Assembly: GCF_002776695.1 (NCBI RefSeq)
Contig: NZ_LFJC01000003.1
Location: 63,573-127,572 of the forward strand
Origin: Bradyrhizobium nitroreducens
Lineage (GTDB): Bacteria; Pseudomonadota; Alphaproteobacteria; Rhizobiales; Xanthobacteraceae
Direction: 5' to 3'
DNA: 64,000 nt
Positions 41,855-50,062 of this stretch are shown piece after piece; position 1 is the first letter of the stretch; every line of letters starts with the position of its first letter. The notes under the pieces were generated by a model, which was given only the letters and a program-made list of their open reading frames with translations, was not told the origin of the DNA and did not search any database. Both the position numbers and the translations under genes were made by a program.

Positions 41855-42112
41855 CTACATCACCTTCACGCCGTCGATGGCGACGATGCGCAAGGTCGGC
41901 TTCAGCGTGCCCTCCAATTGCGTCTTCAATTCGTGGACGCGCGGGTCGCGCGAGCGTGCGGCGCAGACGCCGTATTGATGGACGGATTGCGCCAAAGCGC
42001 GCCGCGCTTCCGGGGTCCGCGTCATTTCGGGCTTCGAAAGCCGCAACACGATCGCCGCGAGATTCACCAGCATCTCGTCGAGCGCAACGTCGATGGTCGC
42101 CAGATTCCGCAT
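41855..42112 (-). CDS. Small hypothetical protein (85 aa)
   Basis: 85 residues, predicted mostly alpha-helical, with no signal peptide: MRNLATIDVALDEMLVNLAA at the N terminus and a basic, arginine-rich middle with a single cysteine. Support for a real gene: the ATG is preceded by cccgaggagagtgagcg, a strong ribosome-binding site, and the ORF stops cleanly at the edge of the family A repeat. I recognise no domain. Confidence 0.6.
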   Translation of the reverse strand: MRNLATIDVALDEMLVNLAAIVLRLSKPEMTRTPEARRALAQSVHQYGVCAARSRDPRVHELKTQLEGTLKPTLRIVAIDGVKVM

Positions 42113-42260
42113 CGCTCACTCTCCTCGGGAGGGCAACAGCGGGTCCATGCATGCGTTCCTGGCGCGGCCGGACATGGTGAACGCTTCGTAAACGTCTTGT
42201 TCTTGCCGCCTGGCGCGTTAGGCTGGCGGCGACATAAGAAAATCAGGGGGAGGCACCATC

Positions 42261-42449
42261 ATGGATCGACGCGATCTCTTGCGCGCCGCTGCTTCATTGC
42301 CGCTGATGGAGTCTTTGCCCAAGCAGTTTGTCAAGGCGAAGAAACGCCAGGCGCTGTCGCGTTGCGGTCATAGACTTTGTTGTCTATATCCGCGCCGCGT
42401 TTTGTTTCCTGCTTCGTGTTTCTCAACAACCCGATCGACCGCTACATGA
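42261..42449 (+). pseudogene. Relic leader of a second Bug/TctC-type binding protein
   Basis: The open frame starts MDRRDLLRAAASLPLMESLP, closely parallel to MNRRELLKAAAVLPLAQA of the Bug protein at 43355. The 5' sequence is parallel too (gttaggctg...aatcagggggaggcaccATC-ATG against gttaggctg...aatcggggaggtaccaacca-ATG). After about 20 codons the similarity ends, and the frame runs into the next gene region and stops. I read it as the promoter/RBS/leader remnant of a duplicated, deleted gene; a short leader peptide is the alternative. Confidence 0.4.
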
Positions 42450-43216
42450 TGCTTCGTCTTGTTTGCCTCGTCCTGTTCGCACTCTGCCTGGCCGGTCCCG
42501 CGCAGGCGCAAGCCGCCCAGCCGGCGACGGTTGCCAAGCCGGCAAAGAACGCGCTTTCCAAGCCGGCACCTGCTCCGCGGTCCACGCCGCAAGCTGCAGG
42601 ACCGTGCGTCGGCGTGATATCGCTGCTGGGCGATCGCTTCATCGTGAAGAAGATCGGTGTGACCGTGTTCGGCAACGAGAACAAGGAGGTTCCGGTCGAC
42701 GGTTTCGGGCTCGATGACCTCGTTGTCGAGCGTGTGAGGGCCGCGGTCGGCTCCGGCTTTGTCGTCCGCAGGATCGCCGCCGATAAATCCGCATTCAGTT
42801 CGTACGATCCCGGGCTTGGCATGTTCGCTCGCAGCGACAAGGCCGGCGCCATCGTCCGACAAGTTGCCGGTCAGGCCGGGTGCAAACGCTATGTCGTCGT
42901 GATCAAGGGAATACGCCAGGGTGGATTCTTCGGCATCGGCGTCATGAAGGGCAGCCCGTTGTACAACATGGCCGACATCTACGCGGTCATACGGATCTAC
43001 GTTCATGACGGGCAAAGCTTCGATATTCTGAAGAGCGGCGAAGGCTCGATCAGCGGAAGCAACTTTATGACCGGGCCGCCGACGCTGCGTATCGATTGGG
43101 CGCAGTGGCCAGAACCGCCGGAAGCCGCCAACAATCCGGTGATGCGCGCGTCGACGCGGCAACTGCTCGGCAACGTCCTCGACAAGAGCCTGCCTACCTT
43201 GTTGCAGTCGCAGTAG
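42446..43216 (+). CDS. Secreted hypothetical protein (256 aa)
   Basis: Begins with a clear signal peptide (MMLRLVCLVLFALCLAGPAQAQA), then an Ala/Pro/Lys linker to about residue 50 and a globular domain with two cysteines (GPCVGVIS and QAGCKRYVVV). The longer ORF from 42377 adds 23 residues before the signal and is less likely. No family recognised. An RYVVVIKGIRQGGFFGIGVM-type core suggests an alpha/beta fold. Not obviously part of an operon with the Bug gene 138 bp downstream. Confidence 0.72.
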   Translation: MMLRLVCLVLFALCLAGPAQAQAAQPATVAKPAKNALSKPAPAPRSTPQAAGPCVGVISLLGDRFIVKKIGVTVFGNENKEVPVDGFGLDDLVVERVRAAVGSGFVVRRIAADKSAFSSYDPGLGMFARSDKAGAIVRQVAGQAGCKRYVVVIKGIRQGGFFGIGVMKGSPLYNMADIYAVIRIYVHDGQSFDILKSGEGSISGSNFMTGPPTLRIDWAQWPEPPEAANNPVMRASTRQLLGNVLDKSLPTLLQSQ

Positions 43217-43354
43217 TTGAGGAGATCCGGCCAACCGGTCGACCCCCTCTCCAGGCCCCCTTCGCGGAGGGTGCAAGCGCACGGCTATCGCAACACAATC
43301 CATTTCGGTTAGGCTGCCTCCCAACAACGAAAACAATCGGGGAGGTACCAACCA

Positions 43355-44344
43355 ATGAACCGCCGCGAACTCCTGAAGGCCGCTGCCGTGCTGCCGCTGG
43401 CGCAGGCAGCTTGCTCTCAATCAAGCTTTGCCCAAGCTCCTTACCCCTCGCGCAACATCACCATGATCGTGCCGTTCCCGGCTGGCGGCCAGGCCGATCT
43501 TGCGGCGCGCCCGGTGGCGATGGCGCTGGAGCGGATTCTCGGCAAACCCGTGATCGTCGACAACCGCGCCGGTGGTGGCGGCGGCTCGGTCGGCAATGCC
43601 GCGGCGGCGCGCGCCGAGCCCGACGGTTACACGCTGCTGATGACGCTGTCCTCGCTTGCGGTGCTGCCCGAGGCCGACCGGCTGTTCGATCGCCCGGTTG
43701 CCTACGAAGTCTCGCAGTTCATGCCGATCGCGCGCGTGCTCGCCGATCCCACGCTGCTGGCGGTGCCGGCCTCCGCACCGTGGAAGACGGCGCAGGATTT
43801 CATCGAGGACGCTTCGAGGCGCCCGGGCCAGATCACTTACGGCTCCTCCGGCCCTTACGGCACGCTGCATGTGGCGATGGAGATGTTTGCGAACAGTGCC
43901 GGCATAAAATTGCTGCACGTGCCGTTCCGCGGTGCCGGACCTGCGCTCACCGCGCTGCTCGGCGGCACCGTACAGGCGATCGCCGCCGCGCCCGGAACGC
44001 TGAAGCCGCAGGTCGACGACGGCAAGCTGCGCGTGCTCGGCAATTGCGGCGCGCAGCGCATCGCGAGCTTCCCCGACGTGCCGACCTTCCAGGAGCTCGG
44101 CTACAAGGACGTCGAGATGTACATCTGGGCCGGGCTGTTCGCACAGAGCTCACTTCCCGCGCCGATCGCGACCCGGCTGCGCGAGGCGATGGGGCAGGTG
44201 ATGAAGAGCCCCGACGTGCTCAAGGCCTTCGAAACCTCGGGCAGCCTCGTAGCCTATCAGGATGCGCCGGCCTTCGCGCAATTCGTCGCGACCGACAGCA
44301 CGCGGCTGATCGCGGCGGTGAAGAAGATCGGCAAGGTGGAGTAG
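43355..44344 (+). CDS. Bug/TctC-family tripartite tricarboxylate transporter substrate-binding protein
   Basis: 329-residue periplasmic binding protein for carboxylates. It has a twin-arginine-like leader (NRRELLKAAAVLPLAQAACSQSSFAQ); the Cys near residue 20 could allow lipidation. The mature start YPSRNITMIVPFPAGGQADLAARP is the Bug hallmark, followed by GKPVIVDNRAGGGGGSVGN and ITYGSSGPYGTLHVAMEMF. Membrane subunits TctA/TctB are not nearby, as is usual for orphan Bug proteins. It converges with the autotransporter gene with only 8 bp between. Ligand unknown. Confidence 0.92.
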   Translation: MNRRELLKAAAVLPLAQAACSQSSFAQAPYPSRNITMIVPFPAGGQADLAARPVAMALERILGKPVIVDNRAGGGGGSVGNAAAARAEPDGYTLLMTLSSLAVLPEADRLFDRPVAYEVSQFMPIARVLADPTLLAVPASAPWKTAQDFIEDASRRPGQITYGSSGPYGTLHVAMEMFANSAGIKLLHVPFRGAGPALTALLGGTVQAIAAAPGTLKPQVDDGKLRVLGNCGAQRIASFPDVPTFQELGYKDVEMYIWAGLFAQSSLPAPIATRLREAMGQVMKSPDVLKAFETSGSLVAYQDAPAFAQFVATDSTRLIAAVKKIGKVE

Positions 44345-44352
44345 GGGCGGCT

Positions 44353-46968
44353 CTAGAATTCGCTGCGGACAACGCCCCGCAAAGTATGTCGGTCGTATCC
44401 CGGCGCGAACGCGCCCTCATAGGAAGCCTTCAACGATGTCGAGGCTGTGAGATCCCACCGGATCTCCGCGCCGGTGAGCGCCACGGTGCGTGCGCGCTCG
44501 ACCCCGGTGATCGCGAACGGAATGAAGGGCGCACCTTCGAGCGCCGCCGTCGTGGTTGCGGCGCCGGTGAACTCATGACGCACGGCGACGGTGGCGCCGA
44601 ACCGGGCCGCGTGGCCGTTCGGCATCGTCATGCGGTGATTGGTGCGCAGGCCTGCCGTGCCATAGCCGACGTCCAGTCTGCCACCTCGCACCAGCTGATT
44701 GACGCCAGGGGCGCCGGTTTCGGACAGGCTGCCCTGGCTTGTCGCGTACCAATCGGCCTTGGCGAACGGTTCGGCGGTAAAACCCCATCCGGTCTCGAAC
44801 GGGCGCGCGATGCCGAGCGATGCGGCGAAGGTGCTCGCCCGGGAGGAAGCGGTCGCCGTTTCGCCGAGGAATGCGATCGTGCGTGAGGAGTCGAGTGCCG
44901 CGAAGGAATAGCTGATGGCGGAGGCGAGATTGAAGCCGCCTGCCTCGCCGCGCGCGTAGAAACCGGCATGGCCGGCATTGGCCTCGATACGGTCGGCGCG
45001 GCCCGCCACGCGCAATTGGCCGGTCGATGCGCCGATCGCAAGACCCGCCGTGAAGTCCGGCATCTGCCAGAGGTCGACGCCGAGCGCTGCGCCGCCGACG
45101 GTCGTGCTCGTTCCAAAAGCGATGCTGCTCGCCGCCACCTTGTCCCAATTGCCGTAACCGCCGAACCAGACGCTCTGCACCGGCGCAGCGCGGCGACCAC
45201 GCAGCGCCTTGCCGATCGGGTCTGCCGGCGCCTCGGCGTAAGCGGAGGCCGACATGCGCACGCTCTCGCCGCGCGCCTGCGTGCCGGCATTCCACATGAA
45301 GCTCTGGAACATGTCGGCCTGATCGGCCGTGAAGCGGCGGCCGTCGGCGTGGACTTGCCCGGCGAGATCGTCGAGGCCAGCCTTGATGCCTGATGTGCCC
45401 AGTGCAGCAAGCGTGTTGATCGCGGTGCCGAGCGATCCGGATACGCCGCCGGACTGCGCCTGATCCAGCGCGCCGGCCACCGCCGTCTGGTTAGGCGTCA
45501 GGCCGGACAGCGTGCCGAAGCCGCCGATCTGCTGCAGGATGAAGTAGACGTTGTTGGCATCGTAGCTGAGCTGTCCCGAAACCAGCGGGCCGCCCGAGGT
45601 CGTCAGCGTCGCGAACGTGCCGCTGACGCCGCCGGTCGCGGTAAGGATGGTGTATTGGGTGTTGGCGAGGAAGCCGGCGCCGAGCGGCACGATCTGCACC
45701 GTGCCGCCATTGAGCGTCGCCGTTCCCGTCGCTGCGATCTTGTCGGACTGGCCGCCGGGGTTGATCTCGACCTGAAAGGTCGAGCCCGCGTTGAACGTCA
45801 CGTTGCCGCTGACATTGAGGGTCCCGATCGAATTGCCGGGGGCGACCATGCCGCCGTTGTTGAGGACGATGCCGCCGACCGTGCCGATGCCACCGAGATA
45901 GCCGCCATTGACGGTGACGACCGACGGCAACGTGCCGTTCACGATCAGGCCACCGGCATCCACGCTCGTCGCGCCGGTAAAGGCCGTGGTGCCGGTCAGT
46001 GTCCAGACGGAGGTACCGTTCTTCTTCAGCTGCTCGAACTCGTCATATTGCAGCCCGGGGCCGAGATTGCCGAGGTCGAACGAGGCGCTGCCGACGCTGC
46101 CGAAGTTCAGCGTGTCGGTACCGCTCCCGCCGCGAACATTCCCGGTGATCGTCGCGCCTGGAGCGAGGCCGAGCAGATCATCGCCCCCATTCAGCTCGAT
46201 CGCTCCGCTGCCGCCGCCCGAGATGGTGCCGGAGTTGAAGATGGTGTCGCTGCCGGAAGAGCCCTGGATGGCGATGAAGAAGCCGCCCGAAATCGTGCCG
46301 CCATTGATGAGCGTATTGCCGCCGGCGATGAATTGCACGCCGGTATGGCCGCCGCCGATCGATCCGGTGTCATAGACGAGGACGGCATTGCCGCTCGACG
46401 TCCCGCTGATCCGCAGTCCCGTCGTGTTCCCTCCGGTCCCGACGACCGTTCCGCGAATGTTGACGAGATTGTCGTTCGCATTGTCGATGACGATGGCCGC
46501 TTCGGCGTTGCCCGTACCCTCCGCGATCCCGCCGGCCGCGATCGTGACATTGTTGTGGCTCGAGCCGTTGGAGAGCAGAACCGCGCCGCTGTAGGTCGAG
46601 GCCGTCGCTTGATTGCTGACGGTGATATGCGAGCCGATGGTGCTGTCGAAAACGACCGCGGGTATGCCGGCGCCCGGCAGGAGCGAGGTCGGCGTGCCGT
46701 CGCCGACGTTGAGCGTGACATTGCTGCCGCCGGTGGCGTTGATGTGGTCGGTGTTGCCGAGGCCGGTGCAGGTCGCGACATCGCCCGAATCGAGCGCGCC
46801 AATCGTGCCGGTGCCGGCCACATTGCAGGCCGCGAGCGCCGGCTTGGGTATCAGGACCGGGAGGGCGGCGAGCACGAGCGGCGCCAGCGCCGCGGTGACG
46901 AGCAGTTTTTGCCGCAGGATGGTGGCCGTTGTGGCGTTCAGCGCAAAGACCCCTATTGCGGTCGGCAT
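44353..46968 (-). CDS. Autotransporter with C-terminal outer-membrane beta-barrel
   Basis: 871 residues. An extended N-terminal signal region (to about 47) is followed by a passenger beta-helix rich in Gly/Asn/Thr repeats with few charged residues. Within it, the stretch with NNGGMVAPGNSIGTLNVSGN resembles the passenger-associated repeat of type V secretion. The linker (about 480-600) leads into a C-terminal autotransporter beta-domain (about 600-871) starting near SVWFGGYGNWDKVA and ending in the terminal phenylalanine (GVVRSEF) used for BAM-dependent insertion. No protease triad or adhesin motif stands out. Probable surface protein. Confidence 0.92.
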   Translation of the reverse strand: MPTAIGVFALNATTATILRQKLLVTAALAPLVLAALPVLIPKPALAACNVAGTGTIGALDSGDVATCTGLGNTDHINATGGSNVTLNVGDGTPTSLLPGAGIPAVVFDSTIGSHITVSNQATASTYSGAVLLSNGSSHNNVTIAAGGIAEGTGNAEAAIVIDNANDNLVNIRGTVVGTGGNTTGLRISGTSSGNAVLVYDTGSIGGGHTGVQFIAGGNTLINGGTISGGFFIAIQGSSGSDTIFNSGTISGGGSGAIELNGGDDLLGLAPGATITGNVRGGSGTDTLNFGSVGSASFDLGNLGPGLQYDEFEQLKKNGTSVWTLTGTTAFTGATSVDAGGLIVNGTLPSVVTVNGGYLGGIGTVGGIVLNNGGMVAPGNSIGTLNVSGNVTFNAGSTFQVEINPGGQSDKIAATGTATLNGGTVQIVPLGAGFLANTQYTILTATGGVSGTFATLTTSGGPLVSGQLSYDANNVYFILQQIGGFGTLSGLTPNQTAVAGALDQAQSGGVSGSLGTAINTLAALGTSGIKAGLDDLAGQVHADGRRFTADQADMFQSFMWNAGTQARGESVRMSASAYAEAPADPIGKALRGRRAAPVQSVWFGGYGNWDKVAASSIAFGTSTTVGGAALGVDLWQMPDFTAGLAIGASTGQLRVAGRADRIEANAGHAGFYARGEAGGFNLASAISYSFAALDSSRTIAFLGETATASSRASTFAASLGIARPFETGWGFTAEPFAKADWYATSQGSLSETGAPGVNQLVRGGRLDVGYGTAGLRTNHRMTMPNGHAARFGATVAVRHEFTGAATTTAALEGAPFIPFAITGVERARTVALTGAEIRWDLTASTSLKASYEGAFAPGYDRHTLRGVVRSEF

Positions 46969-47222
46969 CGACGATTCCCCTCATTCCAGCGCAATTGCTA
47001 GCGGGAAGGCCGCCGTGCTTCTTGGCGTTATGCGAAATGCCCTATGGCGAAAGGCGCAGGAGAGGGGGTTGCTTTGGCCCTGTTGCTGGGGTGCCACGGA
47101 CTAAAGCGTCGGCAAGGGTGGCCGGGGTTCCGGCCCCCGTTTTCACATTTTGTTGTTGGTCCAGAACCGGCTCCCGCCTCATTGATTGATCAGAATTCGT
47201 GGGAATCGAGAAGGATCGGGAT

Positions 47223-47573
47223 ATGCGAACAGAGCGGATTGCGCTGGGTGTCGTGCTCGCGATCGGCGGCATCGTCGCGCCGGGCGCAGCATTCGCCGAG
47301 GAATATCGTGGGACCATGGAACAGCAGATGGCCTGCACGCCGGACGTCTGGCGTCTCTGCAGCGACCAGATCCCCGACGTGAGCCGGATCACGGCTTGCC
47401 TGCAGCAGAACACGCCGCAGCTCTCGAGCGGCTGTCGTGCCGTGTTCCAGTCCAACAACCAGATGCCGCCGCAGCAGCAGGCCCCACGCAATCGCCCCGC
47501 ACCGCCGCCGCGCTATAACAATGCGCCGCCTCCGCAGGTGCAGCCGCGTCCGTACGACGATAACGACGATTAG
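47223..47573 (+). CDS. Small exported cysteine-rich-repeat protein (GLG1-like motif)
   Basis: 116 residues from ATG 47223 (aaggatcgggatATG); signal peptide to about residue 25 (VAPGAAFA-EE). The core CTPDVWRLC...ITACLQQNTPQLSSGCRAVF matches the spacing of one cysteine-rich GLG1-type repeat (C-x6-C...C-L...L-x-x-C). The C-terminal third is Pro/Gln/Asn-rich and ends in acidic DDNDD. Predicted periplasmic with two disulfides. Function unknown. Confidence 0.78.
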   Translation: MRTERIALGVVLAIGGIVAPGAAFAEEYRGTMEQQMACTPDVWRLCSDQIPDVSRITACLQQNTPQLSSGCRAVFQSNNQMPPQQQAPRNRPAPPPRYNNAPPPQVQPRPYDDNDD

Positions 47574-47642
47574 GCCCTGACCAGAGCGCGATCCGGAGAA
47601 AAGCGCGGCCGCAGGCGTGACGATGCGGTCGGGCCGCCTCGT

Positions 47643-48473
47643 TCAGCGTTCTGTCCTGCGGTCCGATTCAGGCCGCTGTCCAAGCACCATCCGCAAGACG
47701 ACACCGAACAGAATGGCTGCGACCGGCCAATGAAACCAGATCCTGTTGCTGGTGAACAGATTGATCAGGATCAGGAAGGCCGACACCGTGAGGGCCGCGG
47801 CAACCGGGCGGGGCAGCCGTGTGAGCCAATCCGAGACGACATTCGTCGGCGATGACGGCGCACGCCTGTCGTCCATCCGGGGAGCATGCGCTCGCTCGAA
47901 CGGAGTTGCGCTTTCCCCGATCGCGGAGCTCCCTGTCCCGGCAACTTGGCCACCCAGGGTCAACCGGTAACTGGTCAGGGGGGCAATGTTCTTCATCGGG
48001 CGTTGGCCGAGACAGTCGAAGCCGACCGACATTTTGTTGTGCACCTGATCGTAGACGGAGCTCGAGATCACGACGCCGCCGGGCTCGGCAAGCTCCTGCA
48101 GGCGCGAGGCGATATTGACGCCGTCGCCATAGATATCGGAGCCGTCCACCATCACGTCGCCGAGGTTGATGCCGATGCGAAACTGCATCGGGTTCGCCTG
48201 GGGTGTGTCAGCAGCGTGACTTGCGATTTCCTGCTGGATCTCGACCGCGCATTGCACGGCCTCGACGACGCTGGCGAACTCGGCGATCACGGCATCGCCC
48301 CAGGTATTGACGATGCGGCCGTCATGGCGCTCGACCAGGCGCGCGATGGCCGTGCGGTAGCGGCGGAGCGTCTCCAGCGTCCCGGCCTCGTCCGCTTCCA
48401 TGAGGCGCGAATAGCCGTACACGTCGGCGCACAGCACGGTGGTCAGTCGTCGTTTCACCTTCTCGTCGGTCAT
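47643..48473 (-). CDS. Class III adenylate/guanylate cyclase with C-terminal membrane anchor
   Basis: 276 residues. The catalytic domain occupies about 8-175: TTVLCADVYGYSRLMEADE gives the first metal Asp, GRIVNTWGDAVIAEF the second, and IYGDGVNIASRLQELAEPGG the transition-state Asn/Arg. One to two hydrophobic segments at about 225-262 anchor the C terminus, which is the reverse of the usual N-terminal anchor. The longest ORF extends upstream to 49118; ATG 48473 gives the family N terminus. No TPR or ATPase module follows as in many rhizobial cyclases. Product (cAMP versus cGMP) not certain. Confidence 0.88.
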   Translation of the reverse strand: MTDEKVKRRLTTVLCADVYGYSRLMEADEAGTLETLRRYRTAIARLVERHDGRIVNTWGDAVIAEFASVVEAVQCAVEIQQEIASHAADTPQANPMQFRIGINLGDVMVDGSDIYGDGVNIASRLQELAEPGGVVISSSVYDQVHNKMSVGFDCLGQRPMKNIAPLTSYRLTLGGQVAGTGSSAIGESATPFERAHAPRMDDRRAPSSPTNVVSDWLTRLPRPVAAALTVSAFLILINLFTSNRIWFHWPVAAILFGVVLRMVLGQRPESDRRTER

Positions 48474-48532
48474 GGTCGTTATGCTAGCCTCCCTGACCGG
48501 CAAATGCACGAGGCATCGTATCCGGCGCCGTC

Positions 48533-49000
48533 CTACGGCCTGACCTCGCAGACATCGACCCATTCGGCCGAAGTGAGCTCGGCCATGCGATCGGGGGTGA
48601 TGCGCACCGCGCTGTGGGTCGAGCCCGCGGCCGGCACCACCACGTCGAACGCCTTCAGCGACACGTCGCAATAGACCGGCAGCGGCGCCTTCAGCCCGAA
48701 CGGGCAGACGCCGCCGACCTCGTGGCCGGTGATGTCGGCGACCTCCTCCAGCCCCAGCATCTTCGGCTTGCCGCCGAACTGCGCCTTGACCTTCTTGTTG
48801 TCCATGCGCGAGGTGCCGGCGGCCACGATCAGGATCACGCGTTCGCCGACGCGCAAGCTCAGCGTCTTGGCGATCATTCCGGGCTCGACGCCATAGGCTT
48901 CGGCGGCCAGCGGCACGGTCGCCGAACTGATCGGGGATTCGATGACTGATATGTCGGGGGCTTTCTCGGCGAAGAAGGCGCGAACGGATTCCAGGCTCAT
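48533..49000 (-). CDS. YbaK/EbsC-family aminoacyl-tRNA editing protein
   Basis: 155-residue trans-editing domain that hydrolyses mischarged tRNA (Cys-tRNA(Pro) or similar). The conserved lysine is in GMIAKTLSL (about 45); AAGTSRMDNKKVK and ADITGHEVGGVCPFGLK are family hallmarks. Stand-alone, upstream of and co-oriented with the cyclase (59 bp) and downstream of the dehalogenase gene (53 bp), so possibly co-transcribed. Precise tRNA specificity unknown. Confidence 0.9.
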   Translation of the reverse strand: MSLESVRAFFAEKAPDISVIESPISSATVPLAAEAYGVEPGMIAKTLSLRVGERVILIVAAGTSRMDNKKVKAQFGGKPKMLGLEEVADITGHEVGGVCPFGLKAPLPVYCDVSLKAFDVVVPAAGSTHSAVRITPDRMAELTSAEWVDVCEVRP

Positions 49001-49053
49001 TCCATGCAGCTCGTGTCAGACTTGCGGGCGGCGATGCCTCAGCAATCCCTGGG

Positions 49054-49791
49054 TCATCCCTGGATGATCCCTGGCAGCTCGGAGAGCGCGCGGACACGAT
49101 GATCCGGTGCGAATCCAAGCTCGTCCATCTGGGTGCGGATCGCCTTGAACATGGTCAGCGGTGCCACGAGTTCGGTCTCGACGCAAGCCAGCGCCATGGC
49201 CTCCGGCGTCACCCGCTCGATCCAGGCGACGTTCAGCCCGAACGACTTGCCCCCCGCCACGTCCCAGGGATTGGAGGACACGAACAGCACCTCGTCGGGC
49301 GCGGTGCCGAGCTCCTCGCCGATCAGCTGATAGGCCGCCGGGCTCGGCTTGAAGATCCTTTTCGCGTCCACGCTGATGGTGGCATCGAGCAGGCGGTCGA
49401 GCTTGGTGTTGCGCACCAGCGCATTCAGCATGTCCGGGCTGCCGTTGGAGAGGATGGCGAGCTTTCGCGGCCTCAAGGCGATGAGCGCTGCGGTCGCATC
49501 CGGATAGAGATCGAGATGAAGGTACTTCTCGATGACGCGCTCGAATGCGTCCTTCTCGTAGTCGAGCCCGAGCACGCGCAGCGTATAGGCGAGCGAGTCA
49601 CGCGTGACGACGGCAAAATCCTGGTAGCGTTGCATCAGCGAGCGCAACCAGGTGTATTCGAGCTGCTTGATGCGCCAGACCTGCGTGATGATCTCGCCAT
49701 AGCCCGGAAACGCATCCTCGGTGACCTCGGCGACCGACTGGATGTCGTAGAGCGTTCCGTAGGCGTCGAAGACGACGGCTTTGATGCTCAT
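49054..49791 (-). CDS. Haloacid dehalogenase, type II (HAD superfamily)
   Basis: 245 residues. The nucleophile is in VVFDAYGTLYD (Asp9), motif II in AILSNGSPDML, motif III lysine in KRIFKPSPAAYQLI and motif IV in VSSNPWDVAGGKSFGL. FDAYGTL fits the L-2-haloacid dehalogenase subfamily, which hydrolyses 2-haloalkanoates to 2-hydroxy acids. The longest ORF begins upstream at 50094 inside a dehydrogenase remnant; ATG 49791, behind aaggacaaccc, is chosen. Other HAD activities are possible. Confidence 0.9.
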   Translation of the reverse strand: MSIKAVVFDAYGTLYDIQSVAEVTEDAFPGYGEIITQVWRIKQLEYTWLRSLMQRYQDFAVVTRDSLAYTLRVLGLDYEKDAFERVIEKYLHLDLYPDATAALIALRPRKLAILSNGSPDMLNALVRNTKLDRLLDATISVDAKRIFKPSPAAYQLIGEELGTAPDEVLFVSSNPWDVAGGKSFGLNVAWIERVTPEAMALACVETELVAPLTMFKAIRTQMDELGFAPDHRVRALSELPGIIQG

Positions 49792-49844
49792 GGGTTGTCC
49801 TTCCGGGGCTGTCATCGTCAAGCGAACTATAGAGCGTTTTCGAG

Positions 49845-50052
49845 CGAAGTGGACACCGGTTCGCGCGTCGAAACGGTCGACCGATCCGACGGTGACGCCG
49901 ATGATGTCGGCGGTCTCCCATTGCAGGCGGGCGAGGTCGGGCTTCGGGCCGAACCCGGTCAAGACGCCGATCTGGATGATCTTGCCGCCGGAAGCGACGG
50001 ATCGCAGCGATCGTCGTGGGTGCCGGGTCCGCCGAGTTCGAGGATATGGGTC
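49845..50052 (-). pseudogene. Frameshifted remnant of a zinc-type alcohol dehydrogenase
   Basis: Reading the minus strand, THILELGGPGT appears in one frame (about 50052-50015) and ASGGKIIQIGVLTGFGPKPD followed by LARLQ...ADIIGVTVGSVDRFDA in another (about 49990-49860). Together these match the cofactor-binding half of medium-chain dehydrogenases (HxLELGGPGT...G-GKIxxIGVLTG...IGxxVGS). The N-terminal half and the end are missing and a frameshift splits the rest. It is a decayed gene between the dehalogenase and the GT-C-like gene, partly overlapping upstream control sequence of the former. Confidence 0.55.
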
Positions 50053-50062
50053 TGAAGTCCTC

